DNA of 64,000 nt from JAKPUX01 sp035353815 (GCA_035353815.1 DAOQAG010000005.1:1-64000), one strand, 5' to 3'; shown: positions 27,377-37,279, numbered from the stretch's first letter. Made by a program: numbers and translations. The notes: generated from the sequence alone by a model not told the origin.

Positions 27377-29211
27377 AGGCTTCTCGTCAGGGGAAGGGTG
27401 AAATAAAAGGCGGCCCCCTGGCCCGGCTCGCTCTCGACCCAGATGCGGCCGCCGTGGGCCTCGACCACCTGCTTGGCAATGGCCAGCCCCAGGCCGACGC
27501 TGCCGGGAATGGATTCGCTCTCCTTTTTCACCTGGACGAATTTGTCAAAAATGGTCGACTGCGCTTCAGGCGGGATGCCGATGCCGGTATCGACCACGGC
27601 GATGCGGATCTCCTCGGCCTCCGCCGCGGTGGTGATCTCGACCCGTCCGCCCGCCGGGGTGTGACGCAGCGCGTTGTTGAGGAGATTGGTGATGACGTAG
27701 CTGAGCTGCAGGGGATCTCCGAAGAGCATCGGCAGTTCCTCGAGATTGCAGATCAGGGTGATGCCCTTCTCCTCGAAGGGGAGGCGCAGCGGTCCCAGGG
27801 TTTCACGGACCATTTTTTCGAAATCCAGGGGGGCCATCTGCATCTGGTAATGGCCGGTCTCGAGGCGGGAGAGGTCGAGCAGCTCGCGGATCAGTTTGGT
27901 CAGCCGGTTGCAGTCCTCCTTGGCGATCGCCAGCAGCTCGCTCTGGCGCGAGGTCACCGGACCGAGCAGCTGCTGGGAGAGGATATCGATGGTCATGTTG
28001 ATCGAGGTCAGCGGGGTGCGGAACTCGTGCGAGACCGTGGCGATGAACTCGGTTTTGAGGCGTTCGAGGTCCTTGAAGCGGGTGACATCCTCGAAGAGGG
28101 TGACGATGCCCTGGTTGCGTCCCGATTCGTCGAGGATGATGGTCTGGCGCGGCCGGTAGTAGGCGGTGCTGCTGCCATTTTCCATTTTGAGGAGGAAATC
28201 GCTGTGGGCGGTCTCCTTGAGCTGGGTTTCGTTGCTCTGCAGCAGGCGGCGGAGTTTTTTGTTTTTGACGATTTCGGCCACCGGCCGGCCCTTGATCTCG
28301 CCGGGCGGGATGCCGAGCATGGCCGCTGCGGCTAGGTTCATAAGGACGAGCTTGTGGTCGGCGTCGGTGACGATGAGGGGTTCGGCGATACTGGTGACGA
28401 TCGTTTCGGACTTGGTTTTTTCGGTGATGAGCTGGTGGATATTCATCTCTTCGTAGCTGCGCAGCCGTTCGGTCATTTTGTTGAATTCGCTCGAGAGTTC
28501 GGCGAATTCGTCGTTGCTGGTGATATCGATTTTCTGGTTGAGCTGGCCGCGGCTGATCAGGCGAATGGTGCGCGCCAGGGCGGAGGCGGGTTTGATGACA
28601 TTGCGGGAGACCTGGGCATTGGACCAGAACGCGAAAAATAGGGCCAGGGCGGCGGAGACGCAGACGAGGATGATGCTATGGTCCATGGCATCGCGGGTCA
28701 TTTCGACCGTGCGGCTGGTGAGGGACTGGTTGAGCTCGATGACGCGGAGGCACTGGCGGCGCAGCCGCTGTTCGATGGGGACGATGCTGTCCATATGGAA
28801 GGGACGGGCGAGTGCGCTGTTGTCGCGGCAGAGGCGATAAAAGGCCTCCGAATTGGTCAGATAGACGCGGTAGACGTACATGATGCTGTCGAGGACGGCG
28901 GCGTCGGGTTCCGGGAGGCTGGCATCGAGGGCATGTTGATACCAGTTGAGGAAGCGGTCGCGGCTGTTCTGGTAGCTGATGTAGGCGAGATTGAGGTCGC
29001 CGCGAAGCATCAGGGTCTGGTCCTGGATCTGTTCGTCAAGGGCCTTGAGCATGTTCTGGCTGGCGATGGCGGCCGGGATGTGCTCCGAGAGGATGGGGGT
29101 GATGGAGCGGCTCAGGCGGAAAAAGCTGACGACGGCGACGATGCTGAGCACCAGAATGATGGCGACCAGGGTATAATAACCGGCGCCTATTTTAAATCGC
29201 AGACTGGACAT
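27373..29211 (-). CDS. Sensor histidine kinase (HAMP-PAS-HisKA-HATPase)
   Basis: 612 residues. Two membrane helices (about 12-32 and 178-197) flank a periplasmic, mostly helical sensor domain of about 145 residues resembling a four-helix bundle. Then come HAMP (about 198-255), PAS (about 265-380), HisKA with phosphorylated H395 in SHEFRTPLTS, and HATPase with N-box NLLNNALRH, DTGIGIP and GLGLAIAKQ. It phosphorylates the downstream NtrC-type regulator. I chose ATG at 29211 because translation from the upstream ATG reads an unlikely basic leader. The stimulus is not evident. Confidence 0.95.
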   Translation of the reverse strand: MSSLRFKIGAGYYTLVAIILVLSIVAVVSFFRLSRSITPILSEHIPAAIASQNMLKALDEQIQDQTLMLRGDLNLAYISYQNSRDRFLNWYQHALDASLPEPDAAVLDSIMYVYRVYLTNSEAFYRLCRDNSALARPFHMDSIVPIEQRLRRQCLRVIELNQSLTSRTVEMTRDAMDHSIILVCVSAALALFFAFWSNAQVSRNVIKPASALARTIRLISRGQLNQKIDITSNDEFAELSSEFNKMTERLRSYEEMNIHQLITEKTKSETIVTSIAEPLIVTDADHKLVLMNLAAAAMLGIPPGEIKGRPVAEIVKNKKLRRLLQSNETQLKETAHSDFLLKMENGSSTAYYRPRQTIILDESGRNQGIVTLFEDVTRFKDLERLKTEFIATVSHEFRTPLTSINMTIDILSQQLLGPVTSRQSELLAIAKEDCNRLTKLIRELLDLSRLETGHYQMQMAPLDFEKMVRETLGPLRLPFEEKGITLICNLEELPMLFGDPLQLSYVITNLLNNALRHTPAGGRVEITTAAEAEEIRIAVVDTGIGIPPEAQSTIFDKFVQVKKESESIPGSVGLGLAIAKQVVEAHGGRIWVESEPGQGAAFYFTLPLTRSL

Positions 29212-29434
29212 GATGGCCAATATACCTTTTTTTGCTTCCTTAATCAAGAATAATGTCAGGTACAAAAAACAGCCTGCTCTCCGAGATCGGGCCTTCATCC
29301 CGATGGCAGAACAGGATGACAGGAAGACTCAGCTGGGCCAGCTAACGTGAAAAAAACGGTGCTCCGGGAGCGCCGGGCTTGCGGTTTCAGGTGGGCGCCA
29401 GATTTTGCAGCGGGATACCGGGCACAAAAAATGC
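29212..29434. other. Intergenic half of the divergent kinase/lacI region
   Basis: It lies between the kinase start and the lacI promoter. A short GC hairpin (29358-29374) with a T-run on the minus-strand side is present, but no minus-strand gene ends there. GGTGGGCGCCAGA near 29393 is one mismatch from the repeat core seen beside the assembly gaps. The kinase promoter is not obvious. Confidence 0.4.
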
Positions 29435-29463
29435 TTGACAATCAAATCAATATTTTGTAAAAT
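29435..29463 (+). promoter_or_regulatory. Sigma-70 promoter for the lacI-family gene
   Basis: A perfect -35 TTGACA (29435-29440), a 17-base spacer and TAAAAT (29458-29463, five of six consensus bases). This is the best sigma-70 promoter in the window. It lies about 100 bases before the regulator's start, with an operator palindrome placed just downstream. Confidence 0.82.
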
Positions 29464-29477
29464 GATGATGCAAACAT

Positions 29478-29489
29478 GGAAGCGCTTCC
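29478..29489. promoter_or_regulatory. LacI-family operator (perfect palindrome)
   Basis: The 12-base perfect palindrome GGAAGCGCTTCC, with the central CG step typical of LacI/GalR-family operators. It covers the expected transcription start about 15-25 bases after the -10 box, so binding would block initiation. Autoregulation by the adjacent LacI-type protein is the simplest reading. Confidence 0.8.
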
Positions 29490-29564
29490 TATCCTGTTCC
29501 GGACGCGGACCGGCCAGGCAGCCATTTCCACAGCTACAAATCCCCCAACCGAGCGGAGCGCGGT

Positions 29565-30626
29565 TTGGCAGCTACCATCTACGATGTCGCTGAAAAAGCG
29601 GGTGTGGGCATCGGCACCGTCTCCCGGGCGATCAATAACAGCCCCCATATCCATCCCCACACCAGGGAACATATCCTCCACATCGCCAAGGAACTCAACT
29701 ATCAGCCCCACGCCCTGGCCCAAAGCCTCGCCCGCAAAAAAACCAACACCATCGCCAGCGTCGTCCCCTTTTTCACCAACTATTTCTACGTCGAACTCCT
29801 TAAAAGCGTCCAGCACGCCCTCTCCCGCTCGAATTTTAATCTCATCCTCTACAGCGTCGACCGCATGAACCGCCGTGACCGCACCCTCAACCGCGTCCTC
29901 ACCGAACGGCGCTGCGACGGCGTCCTGGTCATCTCGCTGGGACTGATGGAGGAGTATGCGGAGAAATTTATTGAGGCGCACATGCCGGTGGTCCTGATCG
30001 ACCATATGCACGAGCGCGTCGATTCGATCGCCATCGCCAACCGGGCAGGCGCCCTGACCGCCACCCGGCATCTCATCAGCCTGGGGCACCGCCGCATCGG
30101 CATGATCAACGGCCACCTCTCCAGCTATCCGGCCATGCTGCGGCAACAGGGGTTCAAGGCGGCACTGCAGGAGGCGGAGCTGCCGCTGGAGGAGCGCGCG
30201 GTGGTCATCTGCGGCGCCAGGGCCGGCGAACACGGCTTTAACGAGGCCGCCGGCTACCTGGCGATGCAGCGGCTCATCGCGCAAAACCGCCGGCTGCCCA
30301 GCGCCCTCTTCGTCGCCAGCGACGTCCAGTGCCTCGGCGTGATGCGCGCCGCCAAGGAGGCGGGCCTGCGCATTCCCGAGGATCTGGCCCTCGTGGGCTT
30401 TGACGACATCGAATTCGCCAAATTCGTCGGCCTCACCACCATGCGCCAGCCCATTGCGGATATGGGCCGCCTGGCGGTCACCCGCCTGCTCGACCGAATC
30501 CAGGGCATGGAGACCGGCGACTTTCATCGCGAGCTCGCCGCAGAACTGATCGTGCGCGAAAGCTGCGGCTCGCCCCAGACGTTCCACGTCCGGACGGAAT
30601 CGACTTTGGAACATGCAGAATCCTGA
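29565..30626 (+). CDS. LacI-family transcriptional regulator
   Basis: 353 residues. The N-terminal HTH is TIYDVAEKAGVGIGTVSRAIN, with the hinge helix near PHALAQSLARKKT. A periplasmic-binding-like effector domain follows (SVVPFFTNYFY, GVLVISLG, LGHRRIGMINGH, FVASDVQCLGVMRAA, VGFDDIEFAKF). TTG at 29565 is used, behind GGAG at about seven bases. LacI proteins of this kind sense sugars or their derivatives. The next genes encode a TonB receptor, secreted and PorV-like proteins, and 12 kb on a sugar ABC transporter, so carbohydrate uptake is a plausible regulon. The ligand is unknown. Confidence 0.94.
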   Translation: MAATIYDVAEKAGVGIGTVSRAINNSPHIHPHTREHILHIAKELNYQPHALAQSLARKKTNTIASVVPFFTNYFYVELLKSVQHALSRSNFNLILYSVDRMNRRDRTLNRVLTERRCDGVLVISLGLMEEYAEKFIEAHMPVVLIDHMHERVDSIAIANRAGALTATRHLISLGHRRIGMINGHLSSYPAMLRQQGFKAALQEAELPLEERAVVICGARAGEHGFNEAAGYLAMQRLIAQNRRLPSALFVASDVQCLGVMRAAKEAGLRIPEDLALVGFDDIEFAKFVGLTTMRQPIADMGRLAVTRLLDRIQGMETGDFHRELAAELIVRESCGSPQTFHVRTESTLEHAES

Positions 30627-30661
30627 AATCCATCATCCATAACAAGCTGTAAGGGAAAACT

Positions 30662-33574
30662 ATGACGAACAAATCGCTGCAAAATTTCGTGTGCGGACTC
30701 GTGGCGTTTTGCCTGCTCATCCCCCTTCTGGCCTTTGCCGGCACCACCGGCAAAATCGTCGGCACGGTGAAGGATGACAAGACGGGCGAAACCCTCCCCG
30801 GCGTCAACGTGGTGCTGGAAGGCACCATGCTTGGCGCGGTGACGGACATGGATGGCTACATCATGATCATCAACGTCCCGCCCGGCACCTACACCATGCA
30901 GGTCAAGATGATCGGCTATCAGCCCAAATCCGTCGCCAGCGTCAGGGTCTCCGTCGACATGACCACCACGGTCAACGTTACCCTCAGCCAGACAGTGGTC
31001 GATGTCGGCGAACAGGTCACGGTCGTCGCCGAGCGGCCCATGGTGCAAAAGGACAAAACCTCGTCGATGGCCGCAGTAAGCTCCGATGAGATCAAGGCCA
31101 TGCCGGTCCAGGAAGTGGCCGATGTCCTTGAACTCCAGGCCGGCCTGGTGCGCGACGGCGTCGGCGGCATCCATGTCCGCGGCGGTCGCTCCGGCGAAGT
31201 CGCTTACTGGGTCGACGGCATTGCCGCCACCGACGGCTACTCCGGCAATATCGGCGTCCAGATCGAAAACTCCTCCGTCCAGGAACTCCAGGTCATCAGC
31301 GGCACCTTTAACGCCGAGTACGGTCAGGCGATGTCGGCCGTGGTCAACATCGTCACCAAAGAGGGCGGCGAGAAGCTGCACGGCGAACTCTCCACCTACG
31401 TCGGTGACTATGTCAGCACCGATGACAAAACCTACTGGGTGCTCGAGCCCAAATCGAGCGCCCTCAGCGCGATCCGCTCGCCGCAGGAGGGGAGCTATAG
31501 CAAAACCAATGCCCTGCGCCGGTTCAATCCGATCTACAACCTCCAGGGCAGCCTCAGCGGCCCCCTCATCGGCGACAAACTTACCTTTTTTATCACCGGA
31601 CGCTATTTCAGCAACGACGGCTACCTCTACGGGAAGCGCTGGTTTACGCCGCAAGGACTCAAGGGGGACGGCGAACTGGTCTCGATGAATCCCTACCAGA
31701 AATTCAGCGGCCAGGCCAAGTTCGCTTATCGCCTGCGCGGCAACATGAAGCTGACCTACGGCATCATGGGCAACCAGAATGAATTCAAGTGGTACGACAG
31801 CTATTACAAGTACAACCCGGATGCCAACTACCACCGCTTCGAAAATGCCCTCAACAATACCCTGACCTTCACCCACACGGTCAACATGCGCACCTTCTAC
31901 GAGGTGAAATATACCCACTCCTCGACCGACTACAAGCATTACCTCTATGAAGATCCGCTCAACTCGGTCAGCTACGCGGCCGATACCACCGTAAATGCCG
32001 ACGGCACGAACTCGATCTCCTATCATATCGTCGGCGACACCGAGGGGTATGTGCATGCCGACTCGCTCACTGCGCCCTCCAACTGGAGCTTTTCGGATGC
32101 CGGCACCCAGATGCAGCATTTCAAGCGCAATACCACCTATGATGTCGCCAAGTTCGATCTCACCAGCCAGGTGACGAATAATCATCAGCTCAAGATCGGC
32201 GCCGAGGGGCGTTTCAACAAGCTCACCCTGGATGAATATACCATCATCCCGGCTGAAGAGGGCAATGAGCAGATTATCCCCTTCAAGCCGGCGATCCCCC
32301 TGCGCAGCACCCCGGATCACAACGGCTATCTCCACAAACCCCTCGAGTTCTCCCTCTATGCACAGGACAAGATGGAATTCAAGGAGATGATCGTCAATTT
32401 CGGCCTGCGCTTCGACTATTTCAATTCCCGGGGCAAGATCCTTGCCGATCCCCGGGATCCGAACATCTATGATCCCTTCGATCCCTATCACAAATACAAG
32501 AACTACTCACCGGAAACCCCCGAGGCGGATTTGATCCCCTACACGCTGGCCGAACGCCAGGCGTTCTGGTACAAGGATGCCACGGCCAAGATGGCCCTGA
32601 GCCCGCGTTTTGGCATTGCCTATCCGATCACCGATCGCGGTGTAATCCATTTCTCCTACGGCCATTTCTTCCAGATCCCGACCTTCCGGCAGCTCTTCGG
32701 GGCCAACGACGGCACCGATACCTCCAATCCGGATCTCGAAGTGGCGACCACCTCGGGCAACTCCACCTTCCTCAGCAATGCGGACCTCAAGCCGCAGCGC
32801 ACCGTGCAGTACGAGATCGGTCTTTCCCAGCAGATCACGCCCGACCTCGGCGCCGAGGTGACGATGTTCTATCGCGACGTGCGCGACTGGGTGGAGGCGG
32901 GATATCCCATTTCGACCTACCTCGCCAGCGTCGCTTATACCATGTTCGAGAACAAGGCCTATTCCAATGTCAAGGGCGTGACCCTCTCCTTGACCAAACG
33001 CTATGCCAATTATTTCGAAGCGGGACTGGATTACAGCTATATGGTCGCCGAGGGCAGCGCGTCCGATCCCAAGGATTCCTACAACGACCGTCTCAGTGAC
33101 AAGGCCCCGCGCATTACGCTTTCGCCCCTGGGCTGGGACCAGCGCCACACCCTCAACGGCAATCTCAGCGTCGGCACCGCCACCTGGCGCGCCAGCCTGC
33201 TGCTTAAATACTGGACCGGAACCCCCTACACCCCGACCTTCCCGCCGGGGCTGGCTTCCGGCAGCAGTTCCTTCAGCGGCCTGGCTGAAAACAGCGCGCG
33301 CAAACCGATCGTCAACTCCACCGATCTGCGGCTCTTCAAGACCTTCCGCGTCGGCAAACAGAACGTCTCGGTCTTCGCCTATATCTATAACCTCTTCGAT
33401 CAGCGCGCGGCCACCAGCGTCTGGAGCGACACCGGCAGTCCCAAGTACACCCTGCAGACCCGCAACGCCAGCTACGATGCCAACCGGGTGAGCACCCTCG
33501 AGGACAACGCCAATCATCCCGAGTGGTACATCGAACCGCGGCAGGTGCAGCTCGGCTTCTCGCTGGGCTTCTGA
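30662..33574 (+). CDS. TonB-dependent receptor with carboxypeptidase-regulatory N-terminal domain
   Basis: 970 residues. A signal peptide (about 1-24) is followed by a CarboxypepD_reg-like domain (about 25-110; GTVKDDKTGETLPGVNVVLE), a plug domain (about 125-240) with VRGGRSGEVAYWVDGI and EYGQAMSAVVNIVTKEGG, and a long outer-membrane barrel to the end (LGFSLGF, final Phe). It is a Cirl/Oar-type TonB receptor common in FCB bacteria; no SusD partner follows, so it is not a standard SusCD pair. It is encoded 35 bases after lacI, probably co-transcribed with it and the next two genes up to the terminator at 38395. The imported or exported ligand is unknown. Confidence 0.93.
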   Translation: MTNKSLQNFVCGLVAFCLLIPLLAFAGTTGKIVGTVKDDKTGETLPGVNVVLEGTMLGAVTDMDGYIMIINVPPGTYTMQVKMIGYQPKSVASVRVSVDMTTTVNVTLSQTVVDVGEQVTVVAERPMVQKDKTSSMAAVSSDEIKAMPVQEVADVLELQAGLVRDGVGGIHVRGGRSGEVAYWVDGIAATDGYSGNIGVQIENSSVQELQVISGTFNAEYGQAMSAVVNIVTKEGGEKLHGELSTYVGDYVSTDDKTYWVLEPKSSALSAIRSPQEGSYSKTNALRRFNPIYNLQGSLSGPLIGDKLTFFITGRYFSNDGYLYGKRWFTPQGLKGDGELVSMNPYQKFSGQAKFAYRLRGNMKLTYGIMGNQNEFKWYDSYYKYNPDANYHRFENALNNTLTFTHTVNMRTFYEVKYTHSSTDYKHYLYEDPLNSVSYAADTTVNADGTNSISYHIVGDTEGYVHADSLTAPSNWSFSDAGTQMQHFKRNTTYDVAKFDLTSQVTNNHQLKIGAEGRFNKLTLDEYTIIPAEEGNEQIIPFKPAIPLRSTPDHNGYLHKPLEFSLYAQDKMEFKEMIVNFGLRFDYFNSRGKILADPRDPNIYDPFDPYHKYKNYSPETPEADLIPYTLAERQAFWYKDATAKMALSPRFGIAYPITDRGVIHFSYGHFFQIPTFRQLFGANDGTDTSNPDLEVATTSGNSTFLSNADLKPQRTVQYEIGLSQQITPDLGAEVTMFYRDVRDWVEAGYPISTYLASVAYTMFENKAYSNVKGVTLSLTKRYANYFEAGLDYSYMVAEGSASDPKDSYNDRLSDKAPRITLSPLGWDQRHTLNGNLSVGTATWRASLLLKYWTGTPYTPTFPPGLASGSSSFSGLAENSARKPIVNSTDLRLFKTFRVGKQNVSVFAYIYNLFDQRAATSVWSDTGSPKYTLQTRNASYDANRVSTLEDNANHPEWYIEPRQVQLGFSLGF

Positions 33575-33631
33575 TCCGGCCGGTCACGGGTGGATACGAG
33601 CGAAATGAGACAAAAAAAGGAAGCAAACCGC

Positions 33632-36600
33632 ATGAAAAAAATAGTGATGTTGACGCTCATCCTGGGACTTGTGCTGCTCTGCACCGCGGCTTTCAGCCAG
33701 CCCAAGCCCCACGGCCTGTTCAGCGAAGAACGCAAGGGCTTCCATAACGGCAACCGCATTCAAACCACCTTTTACAACTCGGGTTTGATCGGCCGCGTCT
33801 CCGGTATCGAAGAGGATATCGCCGGGGAATGGCCCAAGGGCTCAGGTCACCTCTACATCGGCGATCAGGAGACGATGGTCGGTGCCGAGATCATTGACCG
33901 CGACGGCCAGATCAAGCACTCGGTCGTCACCCCGCGCGGCCCCAAGGTTGATCCGCGCATGGGCGACAAGTCCTCCGACGGCCTCACCTGGTACACCTGG
34001 GAGGCTCTGCCTGGCTATGCCGGCAAGGATACCACGGTGGTGGCGATGAGCCATATCAAAAAGTCCTGGCCGGTCTATTGGCCCGACAAGGAAGATGCCG
34101 TGGACGATCCCGGCTGGCGTAACGACGCCTTTGACAGCGATTCCAAACATGCGGCCTGGAACGGCTACTTCGGCAAGAACCAGTTCAATGCCGACCAGGA
34201 AAGCTATTTCGTCATGGATGATTATAACGACGCCCGCTACAATTTTTACCCCGATTCCACGGATCTCTCCCGTCGCGGCCTCGGTCTGAAAATTTCGGCT
34301 CGCGGCCTGCAATGGGCCCAGGTCCTTGCTCAGGATGCCCTCTTCTTCGTCTATGACATCACCAATATCGGCACCACCAGCTACGACAAGGTCGTCTTCA
34401 GCATCATCTGCGGCTACATGGCCGGTGGCGATGGCGAGGATGACAACTGCACCTTTGAGCGTTCGATCAATCTGACCTACACCTGGGACTATGACGGCAT
34501 CGGCTCCGGCGGCTGGTCGCCGGTCGACATCGCCGGCTGCGCCTTCCTCGAAAGCCCCGGCAATGCCCGGGATGGCATCGACAACGACGGCGACGGCAGC
34601 AGCGGCTCGGGCAAGACCATCACCGAGGAGATGTTCAAAGCCCAGAGCCTTGTGGCCGGCCAGGATGTCGTCAAGATCAATTATGCCGATTACACTCGCA
34701 GCGTCGTCAAGATGCCGGCCGATTCCCTGGTCCTCAGCGGCCCCAAAGGCAATCGCATCGTCTTCCGGCCGGGCCAGCAGGTCGAGGAGATCCGCTTTAA
34801 CGGCATCGACGACAACCTCAACGGCGTGATCGACGAGAATAACTATAACGAGATCGAGATCACCACCGGCGTCACCCAGAAAACCTATGTCTACGTCGGG
34901 CTCAAGTATGTCGATTACCTCACCGGCGAGGGATTGGACAACAAGCTCATCGACGAACGCCGCGATGACGGCATCGACAACGACGGCGACTGGAATCCGA
35001 TCACCGACGATGTCGGCATGGACGGCCAGTTCAATACCATGGATACCGGCGAAGGGGACGGCCTGCCGACCTCCGGTGCCGGCACCAGCCTGCCGGGCGA
35101 GCCCCACATGGACAAGACCGACGTCAGCGAATCCGATCAGTTGGGCTTGACCAGTTTCTACTTCTTCTATCCCTTCAACAAGTTCGGCCTGAAAGAGGAC
35201 GAGAAGCTCTGGAATTTTACGACTCCGGGTTCGTTCGTCAACGGCGTCGGCAACAACGTCGACGGCGACTGGATCTACGCCTCCGGTTACTTTCCGCTCA
35301 AGCCGGGTGAGACCGAGCGCATCTCCACCGCCATCCTCTACTCGGCCTGGGTGCCCGGCGATCCGCGCAGCGGCATCGTCGCCAAAAAGGAGACCGCCCA
35401 GTTCATCTACGACGAGAACTATAACTTTGCCAAGGCCCCCAATCCCCCCAAGGTCTATGCCGCGGTGGGCGAGGGCGAAGTGACGATTTACTGGGATGAT
35501 ACCGCCGAGTATTCCTACGATGCGGTCAGCGGTTACGACTTTGAGGGCTATCGCATCTATCGCGCCTCCGACCCCGGCTTCGAGGATGCCACGCCGGTCA
35601 CCAACTATCTCGGCAGCCGCCTGATGTCGGTGCCGCTCAAGCAGTTCGACCGCGCCGATGGCATCTCGGGATTCTACCCCGAGGCCTATCCCGGCACCGG
35701 CGTCCAGTTCTACCTCGGCGACGATTCGGGCCTGGCTCATTCCTTCCGCGACACCTCGCTGGTGAACGGCTATAAATACTATTATGCCGTCACCTCCTAC
35801 GACCGCGGCGATCTGGTCAACGGCTTCAATCCGGTCGAATGCCCGATCGATGTCAGCATCGACGCCGCCGGCAACGTCTCGCTCGGCTCCAACGTTGTGG
35901 CGGTTATTCCCGCCGCCAAGGCCGCCGGCTATGTGGACCGTGACCATTCCATCACGCTCACAAAACAGGCGGGCACCATTGGCACCGGCTCGGTCGTCGC
36001 CACCATCGTCGATGAGAAACGAATCCCGGAGAATCGCGACATTCTGGTGCAATTCACCGATACCGCTTCCGATGGCGTGGATAACGACGGCGACTGGAAC
36101 AAGGCCACCGATGACCTCGGCGCCGATGGCATCGCTGCCACCGGAGACGCGGGCGAGGGCGATGGCGTACCGACGCGCGGCGAACCCAATCTCGACAGCA
36201 AGGACCTGCAGGAATGGGTGCCGCTGACCACCGGCTATGGCATCTATGATGTCACCAGCACCGGCTCACCCGACACCCTGGTCCAGACCACCTTCATCAA
36301 GATGGCCGAAGGATCAGCCACCCCCGATACGGTGGTCGATACCAGCGGCGACATCGACGGCGGCCGCGATTTCTTCTACGGCATGCGCCTGAACATCGAG
36401 AACGCCAGCACCATCGAGCGCATCCTTGCCCTTTCCAACTGGAACATAATTCGTTCAACGGCGCCGTTCAACTACTCGTATGTCTTCACCAAGTTCCAGT
36501 TCGGCGGCTATTATGAAACCGGCGTGGAGTATCCGGTCAATTACGCAATCGTGGCCATGGATGATTTCAGCGGCCGGTCCGCGCCCCTGACCATCCACAA

Positions 36601-37279
36601 AAAGAATCCCAATGGCACCATGGGCGCCGCCTACAACATTCCGGCGGTCACGACCAATTTTAAAGTGGTCGATATGAACACCAAAACGGAGATCCCCTAC
36701 GCCTTCCTCGATTATGCGCAGCGGCCCTCCTTCATCCAGCCCGGCCAGCTCTCCAATTTCGACCGCCTCGTCTTTTACGAGCAGGTCGGGCCGGAGACCA
36801 AGGTGACCTGGAGCCTCTATTTCACCGGCAACGACACCACCACCTATCATCCCAAAGCGGGCGATACCTTGCGCGTCGTCACGACCCGCCCCTTCGGCAG
36901 TCACGACAGCTTCCGCTTCACCACGCAGGCGGCCACAGTCGATGCCCAAAAAGCCGCTTCCGAATTGAAGAATATCAAGGTGGTACCGAATCCCTATGTC
37001 GCGTCAGCGGGTTGGGAGCCTCTCAATCCCTACGCGACCGGGCGCGGCTCGCGCGAGATTCATTTCACCCATTTGCCGATGAAATGCACCATCCGTATTT
37101 ATACCGTGCAGGGTGAGCTGATCGCGACCGTCGAGCACAACTCGAGCTTCTTCGACGGCACCCAGGCCTGGAACATGCTGACCAAGGACAATCTCGACAT
37201 TGCCTACGGCGTGTATGTCTTTCACGTCGATGCCGGAGATTTGGGCAACTATGTCGGTAAATTTGCCGTGATCAAGTAG
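33632..37279 (+). CDS. Large secreted protein with Ca-binding-like repeats and sorting tail
   Basis: 1,215 residues with a signal peptide (MKKIVMLTLILGLVLLCTAAFS). No catalytic domain is recognised. It carries DGIDNDGDG/DGIDNDGDW motifs near residues 314, 447 and 814, which resemble thrombospondin type-3 or EF-hand-like calcium loops. The last two continue into matching (M/L)(G)xDG...GEGDG(L/V)PT blocks. An FN3-like segment with EGYRIYRASDPGF lies in the middle. The tail (VVPNPYVAS, then YGVYVFHVDAG, final KFAVIK) is a FlgD-like/Por-type sorting domain. ATG at 33632 sits behind AAGGAAG. It lies between a TonB receptor and a PorV-like gene, so surface display is likely. Confidence 0.85.
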   Translation: MKKIVMLTLILGLVLLCTAAFSQPKPHGLFSEERKGFHNGNRIQTTFYNSGLIGRVSGIEEDIAGEWPKGSGHLYIGDQETMVGAEIIDRDGQIKHSVVTPRGPKVDPRMGDKSSDGLTWYTWEALPGYAGKDTTVVAMSHIKKSWPVYWPDKEDAVDDPGWRNDAFDSDSKHAAWNGYFGKNQFNADQESYFVMDDYNDARYNFYPDSTDLSRRGLGLKISARGLQWAQVLAQDALFFVYDITNIGTTSYDKVVFSIICGYMAGGDGEDDNCTFERSINLTYTWDYDGIGSGGWSPVDIAGCAFLESPGNARDGIDNDGDGSSGSGKTITEEMFKAQSLVAGQDVVKINYADYTRSVVKMPADSLVLSGPKGNRIVFRPGQQVEEIRFNGIDDNLNGVIDENNYNEIEITTGVTQKTYVYVGLKYVDYLTGEGLDNKLIDERRDDGIDNDGDWNPITDDVGMDGQFNTMDTGEGDGLPTSGAGTSLPGEPHMDKTDVSESDQLGLTSFYFFYPFNKFGLKEDEKLWNFTTPGSFVNGVGNNVDGDWIYASGYFPLKPGETERISTAILYSAWVPGDPRSGIVAKKETAQFIYDENYNFAKAPNPPKVYAAVGEGEVTIYWDDTAEYSYDAVSGYDFEGYRIYRASDPGFEDATPVTNYLGSRLMSVPLKQFDRADGISGFYPEAYPGTGVQFYLGDDSGLAHSFRDTSLVNGYKYYYAVTSYDRGDLVNGFNPVECPIDVSIDAAGNVSLGSNVVAVIPAAKAAGYVDRDHSITLTKQAGTIGTGSVVATIVDEKRIPENRDILVQFTDTASDGVDNDGDWNKATDDLGADGIAATGDAGEGDGVPTRGEPNLDSKDLQEWVPLTTGYGIYDVTSTGSPDTLVQTTFIKMAEGSATPDTVVDTSGDIDGGRDFFYGMRLNIENASTIERILALSNWNIIRSTAPFNYSYVFTKFQFGGYYETGVEYPVNYAIVAMDDFSGRSAPLTIHKKNPNGTMGAAYNIPAVTTNFKVVDMNTKTEIPYAFLDYAQRPSFIQPGQLSNFDRLVFYEQVGPETKVTWSLYFTGNDTTTYHPKAGDTLRVVTTRPFGSHDSFRFTTQAATVDAQKAASELKNIKVVPNPYVASAGWEPLNPYATGRGSREIHFTHLPMKCTIRIYTVQGELIATVEHNSSFFDGTQAWNMLTKDNLDIAYGVYVFHVDAGDLGNYVGKFAVIK

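Noticed and set aside
29358..29374. Minus-strand terminator
   Set aside because: The stem has a mismatch and almost no loop, and no minus-strand gene ends just before it.
30524..32491. 655-codon minus-strand frame opposite the TonB receptor
   Set aside because: Antisense shadow of a receptor gene with recognisable plug and barrel.
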